Below are positions 9,119 through 17,196 of a stretch of DNA of 64,000 nucleotides, piece by piece (the first letter of the stretch is position 1; each line of letters starts with the position of its first letter). The notes beneath the pieces are model-generated. The model saw nothing but the letters and a program-made list of their open reading frames with translations, was not told the DNA's origin and searched no databases. This DNA is from Sphingomonas sp. IC081 (GTDB taxonomy: Bacteria; Pseudomonadota; Alphaproteobacteria; Sphingomonadales; Sphingomonadaceae), in the NCBI RefSeq assembly GCF_006874585.1, contig NZ_CP029761.1:3622001-3686000 (forward strand), read 5' to 3'. Position numbers and translations under genes: made by a program.

Positions 9119-9457
9119 GTGAAATACATCGTCGCGATCATCAAGCCGTTCAAGTTCACCGAAGTGAAGGATGCGCTGGCCAGTGCCGGAGTGTCGGGCC
9201 TGACGGTTTCCGAGGTGAGCGGCTTTGGCCGGCAGAAAGGGCAGACCGAGATCTATCGCGGCGCTGAATACGCTTCGAGTCTGGTGCCCAAGATCAAGCT
9301 GGAAATTGCCGTTTCGGACGCCTTTGCCGATACCGTTATCGAGATCATCGGCAAGGGCGCGAGTACCGACGAGATCGGTGATGGCAAGATCTTCGTGTTC
9401 GAACTCGCCGAAGTCCTGCGCGTCAGGACCGGTGAGCAGGGCGATATCGCCCTTTAG
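9119..9457 (+). CDS. Second PII nitrogen regulatory protein
   Basis: PII protein of 112 aa, closely related to the GlnK at 7.2 kb, with the same T-loop and Tyr51 (GQTEIYRGAEYAS). The GTG at 9119 gives the standard PII N-terminus (V/M-KYIVAIIKPFK), with AGGGAGA upstream; the longer frame from 9062 lacks family similarity. It is separated from amtB by a strong terminator. Whether it also binds AmtB or regulates another target such as glutamine synthetase adenylylation cannot be told. It converges on the minus-strand gene that ends 4 bp after it. Confidence 0.93.
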   Translation: MKYIVAIIKPFKFTEVKDALASAGVSGLTVSEVSGFGRQKGQTEIYRGAEYASSLVPKIKLEIAVSDAFADTVIEIIGKGASTDEIGDGKIFVFELAEVLRVRTGEQGDIAL

Positions 9458-9460
9458 GTC

Positions 9461-9889
9461 TCAGCCGCCGGCCGAAAGCATCTCGATCAATTGACGGACC
9501 GGCGATACGTCGTAGCCTGCGGCGGCGGCTTTCGATGCGATCACGGCGGGATTGTCACCGGCCTTGGCGCGGGCGAGCGCCCAGAGCAGGGTCGAGCGGG
9601 TTCCCGATCGGCAATAGGCCAGTACCGGACCGTCCAGACCGTCGAGAGCGGAACTCATGGCGTCGACTTGTGCCTGGCTGAAACCGCCATGGCCCACGGG
9701 AATGGCCACATAGTCGATCCCGGCGGCGCGCGCTGCCGCTTCGATTTCCGCGCCGGGCGTCTGGTCGTCGCTTTCGCCCTCGGGGCGGTTGTTGATGATG
9801 CGCACGATCCCCAGGTCCTTGGCTTCGGCAACGGCCTCCACGGTGATTTGCGGGCTAGCGAAGACGGTTTCGGTGACCTGGCGGAACAT
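9461..9889 (-). CDS. TIGR01244 family (DUF442) phosphatase-like / sulfurtransferase protein
   Basis: Protein of 142 aa of the DUF442 (beta-lactamase-hydrolase-like phosphatase) family, which has a dual-specificity-phosphatase fold. The Cys-X5-Arg loop AYCRSGTRS is present (Cys93, Arg99), so catalytic competence is plausible. The segment INNRPEGESDDQTPGAEIEAAA is typical of the family, so I cite only its core NNRPEGE. I chose the Met at 9889, which has GAGGAAAAG upstream, over the Met at 9910. It stands alone, convergent with the second PII gene. In many bacteria relatives are linked to sulfide handling; nothing here supports that directly. Confidence 0.85.
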   Translation of the reverse strand: MFRQVTETVFASPQITVEAVAEAKDLGIVRIINNRPEGESDDQTPGAEIEAAARAAGIDYVAIPVGHGGFSQAQVDAMSSALDGLDGPVLAYCRSGTRSTLLWALARAKAGDNPAVIASKAAAAGYDVSPVRQLIEMLSAGG

Positions 9890-10187
9890 CAGACTTTTCC
9901 TCGCGATCATGCGGTTGTCCGGCAGCGGTTGAGCCTGAAATTATCTGCCGTCAAGCGCATAGTTCAGGCAACAGGATCACGCGCGAGCCATAGAAAAGCG
10001 GTGTTTCGGTCAGATCGCCGGAAAATCCCGCTTATTTGTATTCGCAATGGGCAGATGAGTCGTGTATGAGTCGCCGCTGCAGGTACCGGGAGAGTTATGT
10101 CTCTTCCGCTCGTCTGACAGTCGGCACGGCTCGTCCACGTGTCCGGGTGAATACTTTTTGGGGCGCAGCGAAGGTACGTTCGTAAAC

Positions 10188-10946
10188 ATGGGTTTTGACA
10201 GAGGTCGTCGCGGAAGGGGACGCGACAAGCGAGATCGGTTTGGAGAGGACGAGTTCGACCCGTTCTTTGCCGGGCAGGATCGTTTCGGTGGCGGTGACCG
10301 TTTCGGCGGTGGCGATCGCTTTGGCGGCGGTGACCGTTTCGGCGGCGGTGATGACCGCGGCGGTTTCGGCGGCGGCGCTCCTCGCAGCGGCGGCTTCGGT
10401 GGCCCGCGTGGCGGCGGCGGTGGCGGCTTCGGCGGTCCCCGCGGCGGCGGCATGCCGGCCCAGGTCGTCGGCCAGGGCAAGGGCGTCGTCAAGTTCTTCA
10501 ACGGCGCCAAGGGTTTCGGCTTCATTCAGCGCGATGAAGGCGGCGAAGATGTGTTCGTGCACATCAGCGCGGTCGAGCGTGCAGGCCTCGAAGGTCTTGC
10601 CGAGGGCCAGCAGCTCGAATTCCAGCTTGTCGATCGTGGCGGCAAGATCTCGGCCAGCGACCTCGTTGTGGTCGGCGACGTGATCCCCGTCCAGAAGCGG
10701 GAGCCTGCGCCGCAGCGTCAGCTGACTGGCGAAAAGGCCAGCGGTACGGTCAAGTTCTTCAACTCCATGAAGGGCTTCGGCTTCATCACCCGTGACGATG
10801 GCCAGCCGGATGCGTTTGTTCACATCAGCGCGGTTGAACGCTCGGGCCTTGCCGGCCTGAACGAAGGCGATCGCGTGGAGTTCGACATCGAGGTCGATCG
10901 ACGAGGCAAGTACTCGGCGGTCAACCTTTCGTCGCTCCAGGGTTGA
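10188..10946 (+). CDS. Double cold-shock-domain protein with Gly/Phe/Arg-rich N-terminus
   Basis: RNA/DNA-binding protein of 252 aa. Residues 1-85 are low-complexity: an Arg/Asp/Gly-rich start, four perfect DRFGGG repeats (31-54) and RGG-type stretches. Two cold-shock domains follow, at about 91-155 (GVVKFFNGAKGFGFIQRD, RNP1 and RNP2 present, VFVHISAVE) and 182-250 (GTVKFFNSMKGFGFITRD, AFVHISAVE). Tandem cold-shock domains are common in alphaproteobacteria; the repeat tail is less usual. The Met at 10188 is the likely start, because the upstream 42 codons show no domain and the region reads as a long 5' leader. A role as RNA chaperone is inferred. Confidence 0.9.
   Translation: MGFDRGRRGRGRDKRDRFGEDEFDPFFAGQDRFGGGDRFGGGDRFGGGDRFGGGDDRGGFGGGAPRSGGFGGPRGGGGGGFGGPRGGGMPAQVVGQGKGVVKFFNGAKGFGFIQRDEGGEDVFVHISAVERAGLEGLAEGQQLEFQLVDRGGKISASDLVVVGDVIPVQKREPAPQRQLTGEKASGTVKFFNSMKGFGFITRDDGQPDAFVHISAVERSGLAGLNEGDRVEFDIEVDRRGKYSAVNLSSLQG
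10278..10349 (+). repeat. Four tandem 18-bp repeats encoding DRFGGG
   Basis: Four consecutive copies of an 18-bp unit encode DRFGGG x4 inside the cold-shock protein's N-terminal tail. Copies differ at synonymous positions, so the protein repeat, not only the DNA, appears to be maintained. Confidence 0.9.
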
Positions 10947-10953
10947 TCAAGCC

Positions 10954-10988
10954 TGCACTCCCCCCGGGCGTTTGACCGGGGGGCTGCA
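10954..10988 (+). terminator. GC-rich hairpin after the cold-shock gene
   Basis: A CCCCCCGG/CCGGGGGG stem with flanking TGCA/TGCA pairing starts 8 bp after the stop codon. There is no U-run directly after it, so it may act together with the next hairpin or protect the mRNA 3' end. Confidence 0.55.
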
Positions 10989-11007
10989 AAAGCCTAGAAG
11001 CGCGCAG

Positions 11008-11041
11008 ATGGCGGTCCGACAGGGCCGCCATTTGTCGTTTT
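11008..11041 (+). terminator. Rho-independent terminator before argD
   Basis: Stem ATGGCGGTCC/GGGCCGCCAT with a 4-base loop (one G-U pair) is followed by TTGTCGTTTTC. It separates the cold-shock gene from the argD operon, whose first gene starts about 50 bp later. Confidence 0.8.
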
Positions 11042-11089
11042 CAGATTCCCCGTTTTTCGCTTCACAGATTTGTTTCGAGGAATAACGTC

Positions 11090-12280
11090 ATGTCGATCAC
11101 TCCACTGATGCCCGTGTACCCCCGGTGCGGCGTTCGGCCGGTTCGCGGCGAGCACTGTCACCTGATCAGTGAAGACGGTCGCCGATTCCTCGATTTCGCC
11201 AGCGGCATTGCGGTCAACCTGCTTGGGCATTCGCATGCCGGTCTGGTCGGTGCGATCCAGAAGCAGGCGGAAACCCTGATGCATGTCTCGAACCTGTACG
11301 GCAGCCCGCAAGGGGAGGCGATTGCGCAGCGGCTTATCGATCTGACTTTTGCGGATACGGTTTTCTTCACGAATTCGGGCGCTGAAGCCGTCGAATGCGC
11401 GATCAAGACGGCGCGCGCCTATCATCAGCATGTCGGCAATACCGAAAAGTATGAACTGATTACGTTCAACAACGCTTTTCATGGCCGGACGATGGGCACG
11501 ATCAGCGCGTCCAACCAGGAAAAGATGCACAAGGGCTTCCTGCCTCTGCTACCCGGTTTCAAGTATGTCGAGTTCGACGACCTGGAGGCGGCAAAGGCAG
11601 CCATTGGCCCGAATACGGCAGGCTTCCTGGTCGAGCCGATTCAAGGTGAAGGCGGCATTCGCATTGCTTCGCAGGCGTTCCTCGAAGGCCTGCGTGCGCT
11701 CTGCGATGAGCATGACCTGATTCTGGTGCTGGACGAAGTGCAGAGTGGCGTGGGCCGTGCGGGAACGTTCTATGCTTACGAGCAGTATGGGATCGTTCCC
11801 GACGTGGTGGCGACCGCAAAGGGTATCGGCGGCGGGTTCCCGGTCGGCGCTTGCCTTGCCACCGAAAAGGCGGCTCGCGGCATGGTCGTGGGAACGCATG
11901 GCTCGACGTATGGCGGCAATCCTTTTGCCATGGCGGCGATCGGCGCTGTGCTCGACGCGGTCGCCAACGAAGAGTTTCTTGCAGATGTGCGTGCCAAGGG
12001 TGAGCGCCTGATGGCGCGCCTTGAGCAATTTATCGGCAATTACCCCGAACTGTTCGACTCGGTGCGTGGCAAGGGGCTGTTCATCGGCCTTAAGATGAAG
12101 GTCGAGCCGCGGGCCTTTGTTGCGCATATGCGCGACAATCATCAACTGCTGACGGTTTCGGCTGGCGACAATGTCGTCCGGGTTCTGCCGCCTCTCGTCA
12201 TCGACGACAGCCACATGGACGAATTCATGGAAAAGCTCTCGGCTGCGGCGGCCAGCTATCAGCCGGAAGGAGTTGCCTGA
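11090..12280 (+). CDS. argD: Acetylornithine aminotransferase
   Basis: Class III PLP-dependent aminotransferase of 396 aa that converts N-acetylglutamate semialdehyde to N-acetylornithine in arginine synthesis; such enzymes may also act as succinyldiaminopimelate aminotransferase. The PLP Lys is K244 in ATAKGIGGGFPVGA, and the preceding LVLDEVQSGVGR holds the cofactor Asp. FTNSGAEAVECAIKTAR marks the phosphate-binding region. GAGGAATAA precedes the ATG. argF overlaps its stop codon by one base, which with the arginine pathway link supports the argD call. Confidence 0.94.
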   Translation: MSITPLMPVYPRCGVRPVRGEHCHLISEDGRRFLDFASGIAVNLLGHSHAGLVGAIQKQAETLMHVSNLYGSPQGEAIAQRLIDLTFADTVFFTNSGAEAVECAIKTARAYHQHVGNTEKYELITFNNAFHGRTMGTISASNQEKMHKGFLPLLPGFKYVEFDDLEAAKAAIGPNTAGFLVEPIQGEGGIRIASQAFLEGLRALCDEHDLILVLDEVQSGVGRAGTFYAYEQYGIVPDVVATAKGIGGGFPVGACLATEKAARGMVVGTHGSTYGGNPFAMAAIGAVLDAVANEEFLADVRAKGERLMARLEQFIGNYPELFDSVRGKGLFIGLKMKVEPRAFVAHMRDNHQLLTVSAGDNVVRVLPPLVIDDSHMDEFMEKLSAAAASYQPEGVA

Positions 12281-13206
12281 TGGCTCGGGATTTCCTCAAC
12301 CTGGGCGATGCGGGCGGCGATGCGATCGCGAGCATGATCGCCGACGCCATCGACCGCAAGGCGGCGCGTAAGACCTGGCCGAAGGCGCAGCCGGATGCGG
12401 ACCAGCCGCTCGCGGGACATACCCTTGCCATGATCTTTGAGAAGAATTCCACGCGTACGCGTGTTTCTTTCGACATGGCCATGCGGCAACTGGGCGGAAG
12501 CGCGTTGATCATGGAGGCGGGCAGCACCCAGATCGGCAGAGGGGAGACGATTGCCGATACCGCTCGCGTGCTCAGCCGGATGGTTGATGCAATCATGATC
12601 CGGACCGACGATCATGCCAAGATCGAGGAACTTGCCCATTACGCCGAGGTGCCGGTCATCAATGGCCTGACCGACCTTTCGCACCCCTGCCAGATCGTCG
12701 CGGATCTGCTCACGATCGTGGAGCAGGGGTTTGCGTTGCCGGGTCTGCAACTGGCGTGGCTGGGCGATGGCAACAACGTCGCCAATTCGCTGATCGAGGC
12801 TGCAGGCCTGATGAAGTTCACGATCCGGATCGGTGGGCCTGCCGGTTATGAGCCGGACGCCGGTTTTGTCGCACGTGCCCGTGCTGCCGGCGGTGAGGTG
12901 ATTCTCACGCAGGATCCCGCAGAGGCGGCTGCAGGTGCGCAGATCGTTGTCACCGATACCTGGGTTTCCATGGGGCAGGCGGGCGGCGAAAAGCACATCG
13001 CGGCCATGCAACCCTATCAGGTCAATGCCGGACTGATGGCAAAGGCTGCGCCGGGAGCCAAGTTCCTGCACTGTCTTCCCGCCCACCGTGAAGAGGAAGT
13101 GACCAACGAGGTTATCGATGGGCCTGCTTCTGTAGTATGGGATGAGGCCGAAAACCGGATTCACGGTCAGAAGTCGGTTCTACTTTGGGCATTGGGCAAG
13201 CTGTGA
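12280..13206 (+). CDS. argF: Ornithine carbamoyltransferase
   Basis: Enzyme of 308 aa making citrulline from ornithine and carbamoyl phosphate. The carbamoyl-phosphate site EKNSTRTRVSF, the HPCQIVADL motif, the ornithine-side DTWVSMGQ and the C-terminal HCLPAHREEEV (catalytic Cys) are all intact. It overlaps argD by one base and hslO by four bases (GTGA), indicating one arg-hslO transcript. Confidence 0.96.
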   Translation: MARDFLNLGDAGGDAIASMIADAIDRKAARKTWPKAQPDADQPLAGHTLAMIFEKNSTRTRVSFDMAMRQLGGSALIMEAGSTQIGRGETIADTARVLSRMVDAIMIRTDDHAKIEELAHYAEVPVINGLTDLSHPCQIVADLLTIVEQGFALPGLQLAWLGDGNNVANSLIEAAGLMKFTIRIGGPAGYEPDAGFVARARAAGGEVILTQDPAEAAAGAQIVVTDTWVSMGQAGGEKHIAAMQPYQVNAGLMAKAAPGAKFLHCLPAHREEEVTNEVIDGPASVVWDEAENRIHGQKSVLLWALGKL

Positions 13207-14111
13207 CGGATGACGCGCTGATGCGGGACGACGATACCGGGTTCGACCGGGTGCTGGCCTTCACGGTGCCTGCGCGTCATGCGCGGGGCCGTGTGGTCAG
13301 GCTGGGGCCGGTACTCGAGACCGTGCTTTCGGCTCACACCTATCCCAGGGTGGTCAAGCACGTCCTGGCGGAAGCACTTGTTCTGACAGCCTTGATGGGC
13401 TCGCTGCTCAAGGAAGACGGTGCGCAATTGACCTTCCAGGCTCAGGCCGAGGGAGGCGCGGTCGATCTTCTGGTCTGCGATTACCGAGACGGGGAGTTGC
13501 GGGGATACCTGCGGCATGATCCCGATCTCGCCACGCGTCTTGAAGAGGATTGTTCGCTCGAGGCGATCTTCGGCAAGGGGTATCTGGCGATCACTTTCGA
13601 CCTTGCGGTTTCGAACGAGCGTTATCAGGGGGTTGTTCCTCTTGAGGGGACTTCGCTGGCGCATGCGTGCGAGAGCTATTTCGCCATGTCCGAGCAAGTT
13701 CCGACACTCATCCGGGTCAGCGTGCGCTCCAGCGATGCACGCTGCGTCGCTGGCGGGTTGCTGGTCCAGCACTTGCCGGACGGCGAGGAAGGCAAGGAAC
13801 GTCTCCACGCCAAGGAACAGCATCCCGACTGGGAGCATGTTTCGATCATGGCGGGAAGTGTCCGTCCGGAGGAACTGGTCGATCCGGTCCTCAATCTCGA
13901 GCAGCTGGTCTGGCGGCTCTTCCATGAGGAAGAGGAGGTTCGCGTCGAACCGCTGGAGCCGCTTCAGCGCGGATGCCGCTGCTCGGTATCGTATTACCAG
14001 AACATCCTGTCCCGCTTTCCCGAAAGCGAACGCATCGATATGCGGGATGAAACTGGCCTGATACCGGTGGATTGCGCCTTTTGCTCGAAGATCCTTCATA
14101 TTCCGGCCTGA
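13203..14111 (+). CDS. hslO: Hsp33 redox-regulated molecular chaperone
   Basis: Cytoplasmic holdase activated by oxidation, 302 aa. The N-terminal substrate-binding domain carries family segments such as GRVVRLG, HTYPRVVKHVLAEALVL and EDCSLEAIFGKGYL. The C-terminal zinc redox switch is complete: a CxC pair (GCRCS) and, about 27 residues later, a CxxC pair (DCAFCSK). The GTG at 13203 overlaps the argF stop; an ATG at 13221 is an alternative. The argF-hslO link is common in alphaproteobacteria. Confidence 0.93.
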   Translation: MTDDALMRDDDTGFDRVLAFTVPARHARGRVVRLGPVLETVLSAHTYPRVVKHVLAEALVLTALMGSLLKEDGAQLTFQAQAEGGAVDLLVCDYRDGELRGYLRHDPDLATRLEEDCSLEAIFGKGYLAITFDLAVSNERYQGVVPLEGTSLAHACESYFAMSEQVPTLIRVSVRSSDARCVAGGLLVQHLPDGEEGKERLHAKEQHPDWEHVSIMAGSVRPEELVDPVLNLEQLVWRLFHEEEEVRVEPLEPLQRGCRCSVSYYQNILSRFPESERIDMRDETGLIPVDCAFCSKILHIPA

Positions 14112-14182
14112 AACCGACACCGAAACCGAAATCGGGGCCGGTCCGGGCAGGCCGGCCCTGCTTCTTTCAGAGGTCAAAACGT

Positions 14183-14590
14183 ATGAAGCATCCAGCACGT
14201 GCACTACTTGTGGCGGGGTGTGGAATTACCCTCTGTTCGGCCGCTGTCTTCGCTGAAACGCGCCCGCTCCTGATGCTTGATCAATTGGCTGCGGGGCAGT
14301 GGGAGCTGCGTGAGCATGGCGAGGGCATCCAGCCCAGGAAGGTTTGCTTGCACGGCGGGCGAGACCTCATCCAGTTGCGCCACCCCAGGGCGGCATGCAG
14401 CCTTGTGGTGATAGACGACAGGCCGAACGAAGTCACCGTGCAGTATACATGTGCCGGGCGCGGATATGGGCGTACCCACGTCCGACGCGAAACCAATGGA
14501 TTGGTGCAGATCGATGGGCAGGGCATTGCCGGTGGCCAGCCTTTTGCCTTTGCTGCCGAGGGTCGACGGACAGGCGCTTGTGGCGGTTGA
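14183..14590 (+). CDS. Small secreted protein, DUF3617-like
   Basis: Protein of 135 aa with a signal peptide (MKHPARALLVAGCGITLCSA, cleavage near VFA-ET). The mature part starts with a GQWELREHG-type strand and has spaced cysteines (KVCLHGG, AACSLV, YTCAGRGYG), the pattern of DUF3617-type periplasmic proteins found in sphingomonads. Function is unknown. AGAGG precedes the ATG at 14183; a longer frame from 14072 overlaps the hslO end and hides the signal peptide. The next gene (queC) starts 39 bp downstream. Confidence 0.75.
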   Translation: MKHPARALLVAGCGITLCSAAVFAETRPLLMLDQLAAGQWELREHGEGIQPRKVCLHGGRDLIQLRHPRAACSLVVIDDRPNEVTVQYTCAGRGYGRTHVRRETNGLVQIDGQGIAGGQPFAFAAEGRRTGACGG

Positions 14591-14629
14591 AGGTTGTCAG
14601 CGCCGGTGAGAGCGCCTAGCGCAGAGGTC

Positions 14630-15328
14630 ATGCAAGACACGTCTATAGCGACTGAGGGCAGGAAGGCTGTGGTCCTTCTGTCCGGTGGTCTCGATTCGAT
14701 GGTATCCGGCGGACTGGCCCGTGAGGCGGGCTATTCGGTCAATGCCTTGACCATCGACTATAATCAGCGGCACCGGCGCGAGATCGACGCTGCGCGGCAG
14801 ATCGCGCAGGTGCTGGGGGCGGAGCGCCATGTGGTGTTGCCCCTCGATCTTCGCCAGTTCGGCGGATCGGCGCTGACCGACGATATTTCGGTTCCCAAGG
14901 ACGGACTGGAGCCCGGGATTCCGGTGACGTATGTACCGGCCCGCAATCTGGTGTTCCTGTCGCTCACGCTGGCCTGGGCTGAGGCGATCGGTGCCTCCGA
15001 CATCTTCATCGGCGTCAATGCGCTGGACTATTCCGGCTATCCCGATTGCCGCCCCGAATTCATTTCCGCGTTCGAGAACATCGCCACGCTGGCAACCAAG
15101 GGGGGGGATGAGGGGACCAAGTTCCGTATCCATGCACCTCTGCAGTTCATGGGGAAGGCGGATATCGCGCGCGAAGCCTATCGCCTGGGCTTTGACGTAG
15201 GCATGAGCTGGTCGTGTTATGATCCTCAGCCGGACGGGAGCGCTTGCGGTCTGTGTGACAGCTGCCGGTTGCGGCGAGCGGGTTTCGCCGATGCAGGATT
15301 GGAAGATACCACGCATTACGCGGCCTGA
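14630..15328 (+). CDS. queC: 7-cyano-7-deazaguanine (preQ0) synthase
   Basis: ATP-dependent enzyme making preQ0 from 7-carboxy-7-deazaguanine, for queuosine tRNA modification. It shows the PP-loop SGGLDSM, the family segments DYNQRH and TYVPARNLVFLS, and the zinc-binding set SWSCYDP...CGLCDSC. The ATG at 14630 gives a 232-aa protein; a TTG at 14594 would add 12 residues with no family match. A bidirectional terminator follows the stop. Confidence 0.94.
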   Translation: MQDTSIATEGRKAVVLLSGGLDSMVSGGLAREAGYSVNALTIDYNQRHRREIDAARQIAQVLGAERHVVLPLDLRQFGGSALTDDISVPKDGLEPGIPVTYVPARNLVFLSLTLAWAEAIGASDIFIGVNALDYSGYPDCRPEFISAFENIATLATKGGDEGTKFRIHAPLQFMGKADIAREAYRLGFDVGMSWSCYDPQPDGSACGLCDSCRLRRAGFADAGLEDTTHYAA

Positions 15329-15351
15329 TCCAAGCTTTTCCGTACGACTCC

Positions 15352-15391
15352 AAAAACAAAGCCCCGCTCGATCGAGCGGGGCTTTGTTTTT
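15352..15391. terminator. Bidirectional terminator between queC and ompA
   Basis: A perfect 40-bp palindrome (20 bp per arm). The GC-rich core AAAGCCCCGCTCGA lies next to A5 on the left and T5 on the right, so it forms an intrinsic terminator in both directions. It ends queC on the plus strand and backs up ompA termination on the minus strand. Confidence 0.95.
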
Positions 15392-15421
15392 GCCATCGGG
15401 CCATCGCCATGTTCGATGGCA

Positions 15422-15451
15422 AAAGAAAAGGGGGCGGATCGCTCCGCCCCC
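15422..15451 (-). terminator. Rho-independent terminator of ompA
   Basis: Stem GGGGGCGGA/TCCGCCCCC with a 4-base loop. Read on the minus strand it is followed by TTTTCTTTT, about 26 bp after the ompA stop. Confidence 0.85.
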
Positions 15452-15476
15452 AATCCATTTACCGTTGCCGGTACAC

Positions 15477-16496
15477 TTACATGCCCGAACCCGGACCGTA
15501 GGTGATTTCGACGCGACGGTTCTGCAGTTCGCGCACGCCGTCGGCGGTCGGAACGCGGGGCTGCGTCTCACCGAAGGCCTGGCTCGAGATCGCGCCATCG
15601 GGCACGCCGTGGCTGGTCAGGTAAGCGCGGACCGAGTCGTTACGACGGCTCGAGAGACCCATGTTGTACTTGGGCGTACCCGAACGGTCGGTGTGGCCGG
15701 CCAGCATGATCGGCACGCTGTTGCAGTTGCCGTAAGCGGTGATCGCGCTGTCGAGGATGGTTGCAGCCTCAGGCGTGATGTCCGACTTATCCCAGTCGAA
15801 GAACACGATGTACGGGCCCTTGTTGCAGACCACAGCCGGGGGCGGCGGGGGCGGCGGGGGCGGCGGAGGCGGCGGGGGCGGCGGCGGCGGGGGCGGCGGC
15901 GGAGCGGCCGGTTCGCCGAAGTTGTACGCCAGCGTACCCATCAGCGAGTGCGAGCGCCAGCGGGTCTTGTACGACGAACCGTCGTCACCAACCAGCTTGA
16001 CGTTGTCGACGTTCATGAAGCGGTACTTCAGGCCGACATCGACATGGCTGGAGATCGGCGCGCGAATGCCCGCGATTGCCTGCCAGGCGAAGCCGGTGTC
16101 CGAATCGTCGATCGCGTCGACGTCGACGCGGCCAACGCCGGCACCACCGCCGACAAAGCCCTGAAGGCCGTCGTCGGGACCGAAGTCGAGCAGGCCGTTG
16201 ACCATGAAGGTCAGGTTGCTGGCGTGACCGCCAACATACTTCACCGCAGCCTGACGATAGCTGGCTTCGGTTTCAAGACGGAACCCACCGAAGTCGTAAC
16301 CGATGGTGGCGCCGCCATCCCAACCGGTCTTGAAATCAATCTGGTCGTCAGCCTTGACGCCGTCGACCTTAACGCTGGCGTCTTCGACGATCATCGGGCC
16401 GAAGTCGAGTTCCAGATACCAAGCGTCGTCGCGTGCGAACGCGGGCGTGGCGATGGCTGTCGAAGCCAGCGCCAGTCCGATGACGAGTTTCCTCAT
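15477..16496 (-). CDS. OmpA family outer-membrane porin with polyproline linker
   Basis: Outer-membrane protein of 339 aa. A signal peptide (MRKLVIGLALASTAIATPAFA) precedes an eight-strand beta-barrel (about 25-195), an uninterrupted run of 22 prolines, and a C-terminal OmpA peptidoglycan-binding domain (IVFFDWDKSDITPEA, LAGHTDRSGTPKYNMGLSSRR). Two Cys flank that domain's start (VVCNKG and YGNCNS). It anchors the outer membrane to the cell wall. AGGGGAAACGT precedes the ATG. It is transcribed alone and faces queC. Confidence 0.93.
   Translation of the reverse strand: MRKLVIGLALASTAIATPAFARDDAWYLELDFGPMIVEDASVKVDGVKADDQIDFKTGWDGGATIGYDFGGFRLETEASYRQAAVKYVGGHASNLTFMVNGLLDFGPDDGLQGFVGGGAGVGRVDVDAIDDSDTGFAWQAIAGIRAPISSHVDVGLKYRFMNVDNVKLVGDDGSSYKTRWRSHSLMGTLAYNFGEPAAPPPPPPPPPPPPPPPPPPPPPPAVVCNKGPYIVFFDWDKSDITPEAATILDSAITAYGNCNSVPIMLAGHTDRSGTPKYNMGLSSRRNDSVRAYLTSHGVPDGAISSQAFGETQPRVPTADGVRELQNRRVEITYGPGSGM
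15837..15902 (-). repeat. Polyproline-encoding GC repeat in ompA
   Basis: 66 bp encode 22 consecutive prolines using CCG, CCC and one CCT codon. It is a simple-sequence tract that could vary in length by slippage in steps of three without breaking the frame. Confidence 0.9.
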
Positions 16497-16687
16497 ACGT
16501 TTCCCCTACTAAGAGATTTGGAGCCACCGAGTGCCGTAAGTGTCTACCCCCTCAATAAACAGCGTGCAAGCGCACAATGACGACATGTGTTGCAAGAATG
16601 TCGCGTTTTCGGGGCCTTGGGGCCGTCTTGTGACTCCGTTCTTCGAAATCGACGACATCTTGTTGACCCCGGTTGCATTGGCACTTG
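16497..16687. other. Intergenic region upstream of ompA
   Basis: About 190 bp between the ompA start and the end of the GTA cluster. It must hold the ompA promoter and 5' leader (reading leftward) and the 3' end of the GTA transcript. I see no credible gene and no clear terminator for the GTA operon here. Confidence 0.5.
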
Positions 16688-17146
16688 TCACGCCGAAGGC
16701 AGGATACCCACGGCTTGCAGGGAAACCATCAGTTCAGTGATGGCTGCCCGAGCTTGGACGTCAACGGTCGTACCGCCAAGTGGTTCCACGAATTGCGAAG
16801 CTTTTCTCCAGATGCCGAAAAAAAGTCGCTCCTGACTGCTGGCCTTGTCAAACACCCGCAGCCCGTCACGCGGCTCCAGGAACAGCCAGGCGCCGTTCTG
16901 GCGACAGGCGAGGCTTGCCGGGTGGCCGGTCCATTCGCCGGTCGGGTTTTCTCCCACCAGCCAGACATCACCCTCGGCCGCTTCTTCCGCGGGTTCGTCG
17001 CGCTCACCTTCGACCGCGCAATGGAGCAGGGCATCGGTGCGGGAGAATGCTTCGTTGACGAAGGCTTCCTTGCCGGCTTGCCCGGTGTGGAGCAGCGGCA
17101 AGGCAAACTTCGCGGTGACGGTCTCGAAGGCGAAAGGATCGGTCAT
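16688..17146 (-). CDS. DUF2793 protein at the end of the GTA cluster
   Basis: Protein of 152 aa of the DUF2793 family, which often sits at the end of GTA clusters and in phages next to tail genes. Segments such as GDVWLVGENPTGEWTGH and WLFLEPRDGLRVFD fit the family. A role as a tail-fibre-like or receptor-contact protein is inferred from position only. It starts 50 bp after g15, the first gap in an otherwise overlapping operon. Confidence 0.78.
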   Translation of the reverse strand: MTDPFAFETVTAKFALPLLHTGQAGKEAFVNEAFSRTDALLHCAVEGERDEPAEEAAEGDVWLVGENPTGEWTGHPASLACRQNGAWLFLEPRDGLRVFDKASSQERLFFGIWRKASQFVEPLGGTTVDVQARAAITELMVSLQAVGILPSA

Positions 17147-17196
17147 GTCATGTCTTCCCGAGATGGCGGATGGAGGTTGCCGCAGGTCGCTGCGCG

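Noticed and set aside
10195..10683. Ala/Ser/Val-rich ORF in another frame of the cold-shock gene
   Set aside because: A by-product of the GGC/GGT repeat; no start signal.
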